From: Microbacterium sp. LWO13-1.2
Lineage (GTDB): Bacteria; Actinomycetota; Actinomycetes; Actinomycetales; Microbacteriaceae
Length of the DNA stretch: 64,000 nt
Direction of reading: 5' to 3'
NCBI RefSeq assembly: GCF_038397725.1
Contig: NZ_CP151634.1
Coordinates: 744,001-808,000, forward strand
Shown here piece by piece: positions 25,188 through 33,691 of this stretch. Every line of letters begins with the position of its first letter. Position 1 is the first letter of the stretch. The notes beneath the pieces were generated by a model that was given only the letters and a program-made list of their open reading frames with translations, had not been told where the DNA came from and did no database searches. Both the position numbers and the translations under genes were made by a program.

Positions 25188-28100
25188 CTAGGCGGTGCGG
25201 CGGCGCCAGGCGAACATCGCGGCGCCAGACAGCATCAGAAGCAGCGCGACCCCTGCAATGCCGAGCGGAAGCGCGCCACCGGTCTGCGGCAGCTCATTCA
25301 CACCCGGAGTGCCAGGATGAGCCGGGTCAACGGGCACCACCGGGTCGACCGGGTCAACCGGCTTCACCGGCTCGCGAACGATCACACCTGCATCCCACGT
25401 GGGATCGATGCCCTCGGTCGCGCGGATGTCGAACCATTCGTAGTCGTGCGTGAGGTGGATGTTGTCCTCCCCGAGCACGATCGTCTGAGTGATTCCGGTC
25501 GACGGGTCGGCGTCCGAATCGATCGCGTCGTCCGAGCCGGCATCCTGCTGCGTGAAGACGTAGACCTTCTGCTGCGTCTCGGTCAGCGTGAACGTGACCT
25601 CGTACTCACCTGCAGGCAGCTCGTCGAACACGTAGCGGCCGCGATCGTCGGTCGTCGTGGTCGCGATGACCTCGCCGTCCTTGATCAGCTCGACCGTGAC
25701 ACCTGGCAGCACCTGCTCGGAATCATCCTGCCGGCCGTCCTTGTCCGCGTCGATCCAGACGACGTCGCCGATGGCATACGTCTTGTCCGGTTCAACGGTC
25801 TCGCCCGGGGTGTTGAAGAGCACGACGTCCTCGGACGCTCCGCTCACCTCGACCGTGATGGGGCTCAACTGGTCGGTCTTCTCGTAGCCGGTCGGAGCGA
25901 CATCCTCGCGCAGCCAGTAGGTTCCGGTCTCGGCGACGACCGGCGTCTTCCCCTCGGCGGTCACGATCTTGCCGTCGACGACGCGCAGGTCACTCAGCAC
26001 CACGGACTGCTGGTCGTCCGCCAACACGGAGAACCGCGCGCCGGAGTCGGTGATCAGCTTGGTGGCATCCGTGCTGTCGCGCTTGAGCAGGCTCAGCGGG
26101 TAGTCGTTGGTCGGAGTGATCGTGGCACCGACGGCGCCGATCATGTTGGTGATACCGACGTTCGCCTTGTAGTCGACGAGTCGAACCTTGAAGTAGACCG
26201 CGAGCGTCTCACCGCTGACCAGTCGACCCTTCTCGACGGTGACGGTGTCCGCATCCGCGTCATAGACGGCCGTGATGGCCGAGCCGGGGACCGTGTAGCT
26301 CGTGCCGTCGACGGTCTGGCCGGATGCGATGTCACCCGGTGCGACGAATCCGACGAACTCCACACCCGCAGGCAGGAAGTCGACGACGTCTTCGACCATG
26401 TTGGTGAACGTGCCGTGCGGCATCAGCTCGACGCGGTAGACGAACTCGCTCTGTGCGAGGTTTCCCTCCGCATCCGTCTTGACCCGCAGGTTTCCGGTGA
26501 AGGCGTCGTTCGCGGCGTCGTAGACGCGCTTGCGGACCTCCATCTCGTTACCGAAGCTGGTGGCCTTCGTGCTGGAGCTCGATGTGTAGACGATCTCCTG
26601 CCCCTCGCCCTCGTAGCGCGCGGTATTGGCGATCTCGATGGTCTGCTTGCCCTGCAGCACGCGCGTCGGCAGCTTGAGCGTGATCGTCCATGTGCCCGTC
26701 AGAGGCTCTGCAGCAGAGGTGCCCCACGCGGCATCCTTCGGGAACGCCGCATTCGGGGCGATCACGAGATTGCCGTCGGCATCGAGCGACAGGTCGAAGG
26801 TGTCGCCGTCGAGCGGGTAGTTCCACTCGTACATCCCGGTGATGGATGCCCGGATCGCCGGCAGCGTCTCCTCGGTCACATCGAAGACGGAGTGGTCGAC
26901 GACGTCGATGATGCGCGAGGACGCCGCGTCTCCGACATCCCGCCCGATCGTGAACGTGTACGGGACGGTGGTGGACGTGCCGCTCGTCACCGTGATGGCG
27001 CCGCCTGCGGTGGACTTGTCGAACCGCTGCGGGTCGTCGACGCCCCCTGTGGTGTCTTTGGGGGCGGTGATCGTCGTGGATGCACCCTTCCACTCGTACC
27101 GCCCGTCGGCGTACTCGAAGAAGGCACTGTTGTCGACGCGGTACTGGGTCTCGTACTGCGACTCGTGGCTGACGTTCTGCGGCAGCGAGTCGATGGTCGC
27201 TTCGGCCTTCAGCGTGTACGTCTTGGTGACATCCTGGCCGACGTTGATGAACAGGTTCTGCCCATCGATGACGTAGGTGTGCACGTACTCGTCTGCGGCG
27301 ATCGTGGTCCTGATGTCGCCGGAGAGTCCGTCTGCCGGAGTCAGGGTGATCTCGTCGCCGTTCTGGTCGGTGACGACGAGGAAGTTCTCGGCGTCGGTGT
27401 TCCAGGATGCCTCGGCCGGCAGCGCGTCAAGGATGACGACGTTGCGCGACAGCGCGAACGGGCCGTCGGCGAAGTCGGCGAAGACGGTCAGGTCGGCGCG
27501 AAGCGTGTAGGTGACCGCGATGCCCTCACCGAGGGTGGCCCCGGCTGCGAGGGGCTTGTCGAGCGCCACGGATGACGGGTCGACGCTCTTGCCGAACGCG
27601 GTTCCGGTGCCCGGGCGCTGCTGCCCCTGAACGTTGCCCCGGATCGTCGTGGTCGTCGAGTGATCCTGGCCGTTGACGTCGACCTGGTTGGTGAGCGAGA
27701 CGGAGTAGCCTCCGCCGTTGACCTTGTCGACGCCGTCGTAGGCCTGCTGCAGCTGGGCGCGCACATCGTCGAGTGCCGCGGCATCCGCGATAGTGGCCTT
27801 GTAGGTGAAGACGTAGACAGAGTTCGCCTCGGCTGCGAACGAGTGAGTGAAGCTCGTGCCCGAGATCACCGGGAGGCCGTCGAGGGCGGTACCGACCGGG
27901 TTGAGATCGTCGGCATCGCGCACGACCTTGGTGCCGGTGAGCGAGCCGTCGACGAACGCGAGGTTCGCGCCGAGTGTGTCGCTGACGGTGACGTCGCGGG
28001 CATCCTTGCTCGACACGGTGACTGTGTAGGCGAGTTCGATGTCGAGCACGCTCGGGTCGATGACGACCTCGCCGTTGACGACCGTGTGCGGGATAGAGGC

Positions 28101-28652
28101 CCAGCCGACCGTCTTGTTCGACCAGGTGCCGGTCTCCTGCGGGGTGTTGCCCGGCTCGGTCACGATGACGCGCTGAGTGGTGGTTTCGCCATCCACGTTC
28201 CAGACCAGGTCGCGCACCTCGGAGTTCTCCACCTCGTCGACGGTGAAGCTCAGGTCGAGGACGCCCTGGTTCACATCGGTGGGGAACGGGTCCTTGAAGG
28301 TGACGATGAGCTGACCCGCATCGTTGACCACGAGTGATTCGACGGCGGTGTTGCCGCCCGACACGACCAGCGCGGCGTCGGGGATCGTGATCCCCTCCGG
28401 AAGCGTGATGGTGGCCACGGCACCGTCATCCATGCTGCCGTAGCCCACCTGGAACGCGTAGGTCCCTCCCTCGGTGAGGACGGGCGAGCCATTGTGACTG
28501 CTACCGGATTCGACCGGGATCACGGTGACCTTGCCACCCGCGGCAAACGCCGGGGTGCTGAGGCCGCCAACAGCGAGCAAAGCGACCAGGATTCCGGCCA
28601 ACCAGTGCATGAAAGTGCGCGCGCGCGAGTGCGGCGCGATGTACTCAGACAT
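25188..28652 (-). CDS. LPQTG-anchored surface protein with isopeptide/SpaA-like and SdrD-B-like domains
   Basis: A cell-wall protein of about 1154 residues, start ATG 28652 with GGGGAG upstream. It has a Sec signal peptide (WLAGILVALLAVGGLSTPAFA) and a long run of beta-rich repeat modules of fimbrial isopeptide type (for example LDIELAYTVTVSSKD, ITVTSGTSTTVPYTFTIGRD). Near residue 900 comes a SpaA-like prealbumin fold (LLKRDSTDATKLITDSGARFSVL ... GTYWLREDVAPTGYEKTDQ). Then comes an SdrD-B-like domain (YAIGDVVWIDADKDGRQD). A Pro/Val/Asp spacer is followed by ELPQTGG, a hydrophobic helix and WRRRTA. It is probably an adhesin or pilus-like component. No sortase gene is in the window, so anchoring needs one encoded elsewhere. 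Confidence 0.88.
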   Translation of the reverse strand: MSEYIAPHSRARTFMHWLAGILVALLAVGGLSTPAFAAGGKVTVIPVESGSSHNGSPVLTEGGTYAFQVGYGSMDDGAVATITLPEGITIPDAALVVSGGNTAVESLVVNDAGQLIVTFKDPFPTDVNQGVLDLSFTVDEVENSEVRDLVWNVDGETTTQRVIVTEPGNTPQETGTWSNKTVGWASIPHTVVNGEVVIDPSVLDIELAYTVTVSSKDARDVTVSDTLGANLAFVDGSLTGTKVVRDADDLNPVGTALDGLPVISGTSFTHSFAAEANSVYVFTYKATIADAAALDDVRAQLQQAYDGVDKVNGGGYSVSLTNQVDVNGQDHSTTTTIRGNVQGQQRPGTGTAFGKSVDPSSVALDKPLAAGATLGEGIAVTYTLRADLTVFADFADGPFALSRNVVILDALPAEASWNTDAENFLVVTDQNGDEITLTPADGLSGDIRTTIAADEYVHTYVIDGQNLFINVGQDVTKTYTLKAEATIDSLPQNVSHESQYETQYRVDNSAFFEYADGRYEWKGASTTITAPKDTTGGVDDPQRFDKSTAGGAITVTSGTSTTVPYTFTIGRDVGDAASSRIIDVVDHSVFDVTEETLPAIRASITGMYEWNYPLDGDTFDLSLDADGNLVIAPNAAFPKDAAWGTSAAEPLTGTWTITLKLPTRVLQGKQTIEIANTARYEGEGQEIVYTSSSSTKATSFGNEMEVRKRVYDAANDAFTGNLRVKTDAEGNLAQSEFVYRVELMPHGTFTNMVEDVVDFLPAGVEFVGFVAPGDIASGQTVDGTSYTVPGSAITAVYDADADTVTVEKGRLVSGETLAVYFKVRLVDYKANVGITNMIGAVGATITPTNDYPLSLLKRDSTDATKLITDSGARFSVLADDQQSVVLSDLRVVDGKIVTAEGKTPVVAETGTYWLREDVAPTGYEKTDQLSPITVEVSGASEDVVLFNTPGETVEPDKTYAIGDVVWIDADKDGRQDDSEQVLPGVTVELIKDGEVIATTTTDDRGRYVFDELPAGEYEVTFTLTETQQKVYVFTQQDAGSDDAIDSDADPSTGITQTIVLGEDNIHLTHDYEWFDIRATEGIDPTWDAGVIVREPVKPVDPVDPVVPVDPAHPGTPGVNELPQTGGALPLGIAGVALLLMLSGAAMFAWRRRTA

Positions 28653-28679
28653 CAAATTCTCCCCAGAGAACAACAAAAA

Positions 28680-28707
28680 GGGACACGTGTGAAAACACGC
28701 GTCCCTG
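28680..28707 (-). terminator. Terminator-like hairpin with T-tract in the surface-protein leader
   Basis: On the minus strand, GGGAC-G-CGTGT and ACACG-T-GTCCC pair with one mismatch around a short loop. CCCTTTTTGTTGTT follows directly, ending about 18 bases before the GGGGAGA ribosome site. It may end transcription arriving from the SRPBCC-ArsR unit, or act as an attenuator of the surface-protein message. Confidence 0.6.
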
Positions 28708-28892
28708 CGTCAACACCGCAATCGCGGCGCCCGATCATCAACCCCGGCTCAGGGTATGGATGACCAGGCGGGGGACAATCCCCTGCACTGAGAGAGACAC
28801 TGATGGATCGCGTTCATTACGCGGTTCTCGGAAACCGATGAGAGTAGTTCCAGGATCGAGCTCGAGAGCCCCGCCCCGTCCTGCGCCGAAAA

Positions 28893-29210
28893 CTACAGCC
28901 CTTCCGCGATCTCCTTGATCACGGCGAGACGGCGGTCCCAGTCGCGGCCGATCATGTCGAGCCGCTGCGCGGTGGCGCTGAGTTCAGCGCCGATCACCCG
29001 GAACCGCACCTCCCGGCCGACGCGAACGGGCTCGACCAGACCGACTTCCTGCAGCACTGCGAGGTGCTTCGCGATGGCCTGGCGGGTGACCGGGAGGCGC
29101 CCGGCAAGGGCGGATGCCGAAGCATCCCCCTCGCCGAGCGCCGCCAGGATGCTCCACCGGGTCTCGTCGCCGAGTGCCGCGAACATCGGAACCAGGGTGC
29201 CTGTGGTCAC
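28893..29210 (-). CDS. ArsR-family transcriptional regulator
   Basis: A 105-residue winged-helix repressor: PMFAALGDETRWSILAALGEGDASASALAGRLPVTRQAIAKHLAVLQEVGLVEPVRVGREVRF is the complete ArsR fold. No cysteine pair is present, so it is of the non-metal type that accompanies SRPBCC proteins. The GTG start at 29210 overlaps the SRPBCC stop by four bases. The gene order (SRPBCC first, regulator second) is the reverse of the more usual arrangement. Confidence 0.9.
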   Translation of the reverse strand: MTTGTLVPMFAALGDETRWSILAALGEGDASASALAGRLPVTRQAIAKHLAVLQEVGLVEPVRVGREVRFRVIGAELSATAQRLDMIGRDWDRRLAVIKEIAEGL

Positions 29211-29686
29211 GAGGCACCTTCGAGCAGGGCGACGAGCTTGTCGAGCTCTTCGTCCCATCCGGTGCGGTGGCTCTCGAGGTTCGCGATCGGGTCGGAGGTG
29301 CGGTCGAAGCCGGTCTCGACGACGGTGAGCTGCGTGCCGCCCTCGACCGCTTCGAGCGTGAAGGTGAAGACGGTCGAGCCGCCCTCGAGGTCGGCGGTCG
29401 GGCCGCCGAGTGCATCGTCGTTGCCCCAGCGGTAGGCGATGAGGTTCGGCTCTTCGCGGGCCTCGATCCGCAGCGGGATCGAACCGTACTCGGGGAACGT
29501 CAGCGTTCCGGTGGCGCCGACGCCGGCACCGTCGAGCACGGCCTGGCCGAACCAGCGAGAGATGTACTCCGGCTCGGTCACGGCCTGCCACACCTTGTCG
29601 GGGGTGGCGGCGATGCGGATCGTCCGGCGCACCGAGAAGGTGCTCTCATCGACGACGGATGCCTCGTTTTCAGTCATGTTCACCAT
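29207..29686 (-). CDS. SRPBCC-domain protein (AHSA1/START-like)
   Basis: A 159-residue ligand-binding-fold protein. TFSVRRTIRIAATPDKVWQAVTEPEYISRWFGQA is the classic AHSA1 opening, and GGTQLTVVETGF and the closing GWDEELDKLVALLE complete the helix-grip fold. ATG 29686 has AAAGGA upstream. It is first in an operon with the ArsR regulator, behind two palindromes carrying TGCAAC/GTTGCA half-sites. The ligand is unknown. Confidence 0.9.
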   Translation of the reverse strand: MVNMTENEASVVDESTFSVRRTIRIAATPDKVWQAVTEPEYISRWFGQAVLDGAGVGATGTLTFPEYGSIPLRIEAREEPNLIAYRWGNDDALGGPTADLEGGSTVFTFTLEAVEGGTQLTVVETGFDRTSDPIANLESHRTGWDEELDKLVALLEGAS

Positions 29687-29738
29687 GATGGATCCTTTCG
29701 AGCGTTACGTGCGAGTGTTTGACGGCCGGTCGGCCATC

Positions 29739-29789
29739 TGCAACTCCAGAGTTGCACAACATCCTTCTTATTGCAACCATCAAGTTGCA
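29739..29789. promoter_or_regulatory. Two ArsR-type operators (TGCAAC/GTTGCA)
   Basis: Site one, 29739-29756, is TGCAACTC-CA-GAGTTGCA. Site two, 29772-29789, is TGCAAC-N6-GTTGCA. Both share the half-site and lie between the SRPBCC-ArsR operon and the divergent SDR gene, so the ArsR protein could control both. Confidence 0.65.
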
Positions 29790-29870
29790 CCGGGTTGCGG
29801 CTCCGTACCCGCAAGCACGCCTATCCGCAAGGGACCTGGCGCGGGAGAAGATCCCTCATACGCTCGGGGC

Positions 29871-31442
29871 ATGACCGAGCTCACACAGCCCACCGGCCAC
29901 GAACCCGCCCTTCGCGCTGCACCCCGACCAGACGGATCCGCTCCGCGCGCACTCGTGCTGGGAGCGACCGGCTACATCGGCGGGCGGCTCACGCCCCGCC
30001 TGCTGGCTGCCGGATACCGCGTGCGCGTACTGGCACGAGACGCGGCGCGCGTGGCGTCATTCCCGTGGGGCGCCGAGTGCGAGGTGGTCGAAGGCGAGGC
30101 CGCCGACGCGGATGCTGTCGCGACAGCCATGGCCGATGTCGACGTCGTCTTCTATCTGATCCACTCGATGAGCGCCGGCAAGGGGTTCGAGGAGGCTGAC
30201 GATCTCGCCGCGCATACGATCGCGACGGCGGCGGCCGAGGCGGGCGTGGGCCGGATCGTGTACCTCGGCGGCCTGCATCCCGACGACGTGAAGCTGTCGC
30301 CGCACCTGCAGTCACGCGTGCGCGTGGGCGAGATCTTCCTCGAGTCGGGAGTGCCGACGCTCGTGCTCCAGGCCGGCGTCGTGATCGGGTCTGGGTCGGC
30401 GTCGTTCGAGATGATCCGGCACCTCACCGATGTGCTGCCGTACATGCCGGCGCCGAAGTGGGTGCGCAACCGCATCCAGCCGATCGCCGTGCGCGACGTG
30501 CTGCACTATCTGCTCGGCGCCGCCCGTGTCGATCCCGAGGTGAATCGCGCCGTCGACATCGGTGGGCCCGACGTGCTGCGCTACGGCCAGATGATGAACG
30601 GCTATGCGGTCGAGGCCGGGCTCCCCCAGCGCGCCATCGCCGCACTGCCCGTGCTGACGCCGGGGCTCGCATCGCACTGGGTGAACCTGGTGACGCCGGT
30701 GCCGCGATCGATCGCGCGCCCGCTCGTCGCGTCGCTGCAGAACGAGTGCGTCGTGAAGGATCGCGCCGTCGACGAGTTGATCCCGCCGCCTTCCGGGGGC
30801 CTCACCCCCTACCGTCGGGCGGTGTCGCTCGCGCTCGGACGCGTGGGCGCCGACAGTGTGGAGACGAGCTGGCAGGATTCCGAAGTGTCCGGCGCTCCGA
30901 GCGACCCGCTGCCGAGCGATCCGGACTGGGCAGGGCGCACGGTCTTCACCGATGTGCGGTCGGTGAAGACGGAGGCATCCGTTGAGGATCTGTGGCGGGT
31001 GATCGTCGGGATCGGCGGCGAGAACGGCTGGTACTCATCGCCGCTGCTGTGGGCGGTGCGTGGCTGGATGGACCGGCTCGTCGGCGGGGTCGGATTGCAG
31101 CGCGGACGCCGCAGCCGGGCGATGGCGCGGGTCGGCGATGCAATCGACTTCTGGCGCGTCGAAGCCGTGGAGGTTCCGGGAACCGGGCCGACGGCCGAAG
31201 AGCGACGCGGCGGGCTGCTGCGGCTGCGCGCCGAGATGAAGGTGCCCGGATCAGCGTGGCTCGAGCTGCGTGCGGTGCCCGACGGTGGCGGCGCTCGGTA
31301 TGAGCAGCGCGCGGTCTTCTTTCCGCGCGGGTTGGGCGGCCGCCTCTACTGGCTCGCGGTACTGCCGTTCCACGGGTTCATCTTCGCGGGGATGGCGGCG
31401 CGGATCGTGGGGGCGGCGGAGGGTGCTGATCTGTCGAAGTGA
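29871..31442 (+). CDS. NAD(P)-binding SDR-like protein with C-terminal DUF2867 domain
   Basis: A 523-residue protein with an N-terminal atypical SDR/NmrA-like domain, starting with the GATGYIGG dinucleotide loop at 31-38. VFYLIHSMSAGKGFEEADD and YLGGLHPDDVKLSPHLQSR follow. A C-terminal DUF2867 region from about residue 350 resembles a START-type pocket (GENGWYSSPLLWAVRGWMDRLVGG). Many actinobacteria encode this fusion; its reaction is not known. It is divergent from the SRPBCC-ArsR operon and may share its regulation. It converges on the next gene through a hairpin. Confidence 0.82.
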   Translation: MTELTQPTGHEPALRAAPRPDGSAPRALVLGATGYIGGRLTPRLLAAGYRVRVLARDAARVASFPWGAECEVVEGEAADADAVATAMADVDVVFYLIHSMSAGKGFEEADDLAAHTIATAAAEAGVGRIVYLGGLHPDDVKLSPHLQSRVRVGEIFLESGVPTLVLQAGVVIGSGSASFEMIRHLTDVLPYMPAPKWVRNRIQPIAVRDVLHYLLGAARVDPEVNRAVDIGGPDVLRYGQMMNGYAVEAGLPQRAIAALPVLTPGLASHWVNLVTPVPRSIARPLVASLQNECVVKDRAVDELIPPPSGGLTPYRRAVSLALGRVGADSVETSWQDSEVSGAPSDPLPSDPDWAGRTVFTDVRSVKTEASVEDLWRVIVGIGGENGWYSSPLLWAVRGWMDRLVGGVGLQRGRRSRAMARVGDAIDFWRVEAVEVPGTGPTAEERRGGLLRLRAEMKVPGSAWLELRAVPDGGGARYEQRAVFFPRGLGGRLYWLAVLPFHGFIFAGMAARIVGAAEGADLSK

Positions 31443-31467
31443 TTCACGGCTCGAGCGAGCCGTGAAT
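31442..31467. terminator. Bidirectional hairpin between convergent genes
   Basis: Perfect 10-bp arms (ATTCACGGCT and complement) around CGAGCG. It begins at the SDR stop codon and overlaps the last codons of the gene ending at 31444, so it is a coding-overlapping convergent terminator. Confidence 0.65.
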
Positions 31468-31923
31468 GACTCCCCAGGTCTTCGTCGACTCGTTCAGCAG
31501 CACGGGCACCGACGAGTCCGGGGCGGTGCGCGCGGCGGCGACGCACCCGGGCTGGCCGCAGGCGTGCGTGACGAACTCATCAGACGGCACCCGCAGTTGA
31601 AGTTGGTAGCGGATGCTCTCATCGGTCGTCTCGTACGCCGCGACCACGGGCAACGAGACCGTGGTTCCGACCTCTTTGAGCTTCGCGGCCGCCACGGCGT
31701 TGACGTCTGCGTTGAGCCAGAGACCGACGCCGAGCGCCACGATGATCAGGCAGCCGAGCAACACCAGCACGACCCCCCACCAGTCGAAGATCATCCGGAC
31801 AGTCAGTGCGAACCCGCCGATACCCAACAGCGCCACGAGGATCGCAGTCACCCGCTGCGCCGTCACCTCGCTGCGACGGGCCAGGTCGACCTGCGTCCAT
31901 TCGAGCGTCGCTGCACGGTTCAT
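31444..31923 (-). CDS. Hypothetical two-TM membrane protein
   Basis: A 159-residue protein I do not recognise. The N-terminal 28 residues are cytosolic-looking. Two adjacent hydrophobic helices follow (VTAILVALLGIGGFALTV and WWGVVLVLLGCLIIVALGVGLWL). A C-terminal globular part of about 85 residues contains ACGQPGCVAAA, two cysteines that could form a disulfide or bind metal. No Shine-Dalgarno precedes the ATG, so the transcript may be leaderless. Confidence 0.7.
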   Translation of the reverse strand: MNRAATLEWTQVDLARRSEVTAQRVTAILVALLGIGGFALTVRMIFDWWGVVLVLLGCLIIVALGVGLWLNADVNAVAAAKLKEVGTTVSLPVVAAYETTDESIRYQLQLRVPSDEFVTHACGQPGCVAAARTAPDSSVPVLLNESTKTWGVIHGSLEP

Positions 31924-31982
31924 GGCACCACTCTAGAACCGGGCGGATGCCTGCGCCGAGGTCCGTATCACCGCGCTTCGGG

Positions 31983-32456
31983 TCAGGCCCGCTTGCGGCT
32001 CGCGATCCTGTCGGCGAGCAACTGCACCTCGGCCGGATCCGCGTCGCGGGCAAGGGCGACGTAGTGGTCCATGACGGCCGGCCGATAGCGCACGGGCATC
32101 GTCTGCCCCGGAGCGAGTCGGGTGAGCTCGGTGATCGTGAAGGCTTCGTCTGCGATACCGCGGAATGAGAGGCCGTCGGCGGTCTCGACGTCGAGCATCA
32201 GGACCAGGCGCGGGTTGCTGTTGACCTCTCGCCAGTCGACGAGAACACCGAGCGCAAGCGTCCCCGCGCGCAGTTCGGCATTGCGCGCGCGGGCATCGCT
32301 GCTCATGACGGGATTCGGGGTGACGCCCGGGAAGTCGGGCCCGACGCCGAGCGAGTCCCGACTCAGGTCGGGCCTGAGCTGCTCCATCAGACCGCTGTCC
32401 TTGTTGACCGAGTCGAACAACTTGTCAAACATCCCGCTGAACATCTTGCCGATCAT
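31983..32456 (-). CDS. Hypothetical protein, distant paralogue of the 51578/52036 pair
   Basis: A 157-residue cytosolic protein of no named family. An amphipathic N-terminus (MIGKMFSGMFDKLFD) and a low-complexity linker lead to a beta-rich domain from about residue 68. Its pattern (PRLVLMLDVETADG, then PGQTMPVRYRP, then HYVAL) matches two tandem genes at 51578-52458. GGGAGGGG precedes ATG 32456. It is single-copy here, with no operon partner. Confidence 0.7.
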   Translation of the reverse strand: MIGKMFSGMFDKLFDSVNKDSGLMEQLRPDLSRDSLGVGPDFPGVTPNPVMSSDARARNAELRAGTLALGVLVDWREVNSNPRLVLMLDVETADGLSFRGIADEAFTITELTRLAPGQTMPVRYRPAVMDHYVALARDADPAEVQLLADRIASRKRA

Positions 32457-32522
32457 CGTGACCCCTCCCTCAGCACTCGGGCCGGATTCCGGCCTAGCGC
32501 CCGTCGTTTCCGCGATTGTATG

Positions 32523-32909
32523 TCACGGCATTTCCGACCCGTCTTCGTCGAACTCGCGGAGCTGCGCCGTCATGTCGCCGCCGACATCGCCGGTGTTGAC
32601 GGTGCCCTTCGGCTCGAACAGGATCGCGTGCACCTCTTCGGCCGCCTTCGGACAGTGCTCGACGCCCTTCGGAACGACGAAGATGTCGTTCGGGCCGAGC
32701 ACGACGTCGCGATCACGGAGCTGGATCGTCAGCTCGCCGCGGATCACCATGAACAGTTCGTCGGTGTCGGGGTGGGCGTGCCAGACGAACTCTCCCTGCA
32801 GTTTCACCACCTTGACGTCGTAGTCGTTGACGCTGGTGAGGCGGTGCGGCTGCCAGTGCTCGGAGATCGTGGACAGGGCGGTCTCTACATTGCGGACGTC
32901 ATCGCTCAT
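32523..32909 (-). CDS. Cupin-domain protein
   Basis: A 128-residue single-domain cupin. Motif 1 is FVWHAHPDTDELFMVIRGELTI with the metal-binding His-x-His ... Glu, and motif 2 is the degenerate FVVPKGVEHCPKA with the final His. Proteins of this size are usually metal-binding enzymes or binding proteins of unknown substrate. It ends 66 bp before the next gene on the same strand and is 28 bp from the LysE-type exporter upstream, so co-transcription with that exporter is possible. Confidence 0.88.
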   Translation of the reverse strand: MSDDVRNVETALSTISEHWQPHRLTSVNDYDVKVVKLQGEFVWHAHPDTDELFMVIRGELTIQLRDRDVVLGPNDIFVVPKGVEHCPKAAEEVHAILFEPKGTVNTGDVGGDMTAQLREFDEDGSEMP

Positions 32910-32936
32910 GTCTCGAGCCTAGGAGAGCGTGCGCGG

Positions 32937-33548
32937 TCAGCGGCTCTCGATCGCAAGGCGGCCCGCAAGAAGAACGTAGGTCGCGGCGAAGGTGCGACGA
33001 AGCCACGTCATCACCTTGGGGCGGCTGATGACCTGGGCGCGCATCGTCGCGGCGAACACTCCGTAGATGGCGAACACGATGAAGGTGAGCGCCATGAACA
33101 CGAGGCTGAGTCCGACCATCTGCCAGGTTCCGTTCGCGGCACCGGCCGGCACGAACTGGGGCAGGAACGCGAAGAAGAAGATCGTCAGCTTCGGGTTCAG
33201 CAGGTTGATGAGCACAGCGGTGCGGATGACTCGCCAGAACGAGACCGGAGCAGCATCCTCGTCGACCTGGATCGCCGACTTGTCGCGCAGCGTCTGCCAG
33301 GCGAGGAACAGCAGGTACGCGACGCCGAGCCATTTGATGGTCTCGAATGCGACGGCGGATGCGTTCAGGATCGCGGCGAGACCCGTGATCGCGGCGATCA
33401 TGTGCGGGATTACTCCGAGCGTGCAACCGAATGCAGCGACGATGCCCGCCTTCGTGCCGCGCGAGAGACCCGCGGCGATCGAATAGACGGCGCCGGTGCC
33501 GGGAGTGGCGACGACCACGAGAGTGGTGATCAGGAATGCAATGCTCAT
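32937..33548 (-). CDS. LysE-family amino-acid/metabolite exporter
   Basis: A 203-residue inner-membrane exporter with six predicted helices. The start FLITTLVVVATPGTGAVYSIAAGLSRGTKAGIVAAFG contains the family ATPGP-like motif. The middle is TAVLINLLNPKLTIFFFAFLPQFV, a RhtB/LysE hallmark. ATG 33548 is preceded by GAAGGCGGG; the upstream extension is not membrane-like and is left out. The substrate cannot be told from the sequence. Confidence 0.92.
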   Translation of the reverse strand: MSIAFLITTLVVVATPGTGAVYSIAAGLSRGTKAGIVAAFGCTLGVIPHMIAAITGLAAILNASAVAFETIKWLGVAYLLFLAWQTLRDKSAIQVDEDAAPVSFWRVIRTAVLINLLNPKLTIFFFAFLPQFVPAGAANGTWQMVGLSLVFMALTFIVFAIYGVFAATMRAQVISRPKVMTWLRRTFAATYVLLAGRLAIESR

Positions 33549-33627
33549 GAACCCGCCTTCAGAGTCGTTGCTTCCGCACAGTACCTGGGCACACCGACGG
33601 GCGTCCAGTAGACAGCGAAACGAAGAC

Positions 33628-33657
33628 GCGGGGCCCCGGCTGCTGCCGAGACCCCGC
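33628..33657 (-). terminator. Hairpin downstream of the VOC gene
   Basis: Arms GCGGGGCCCCGGC and GCCGAGACCCCGC pair with two mismatches around four bases. It lies 35 bp beyond the VOC-gene stop and before the LysE start, and probably separates the two units. Confidence 0.6.
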
Positions 33658-33691
33658 ATCGGGTTCTGCCGGTTGGGTCACGCCATCCGAC

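Noticed and set aside
25179..27575. 798-codon plus-strand frame
   Set aside because: Antisense of the LPQTG surface protein, with no recognisable motif.
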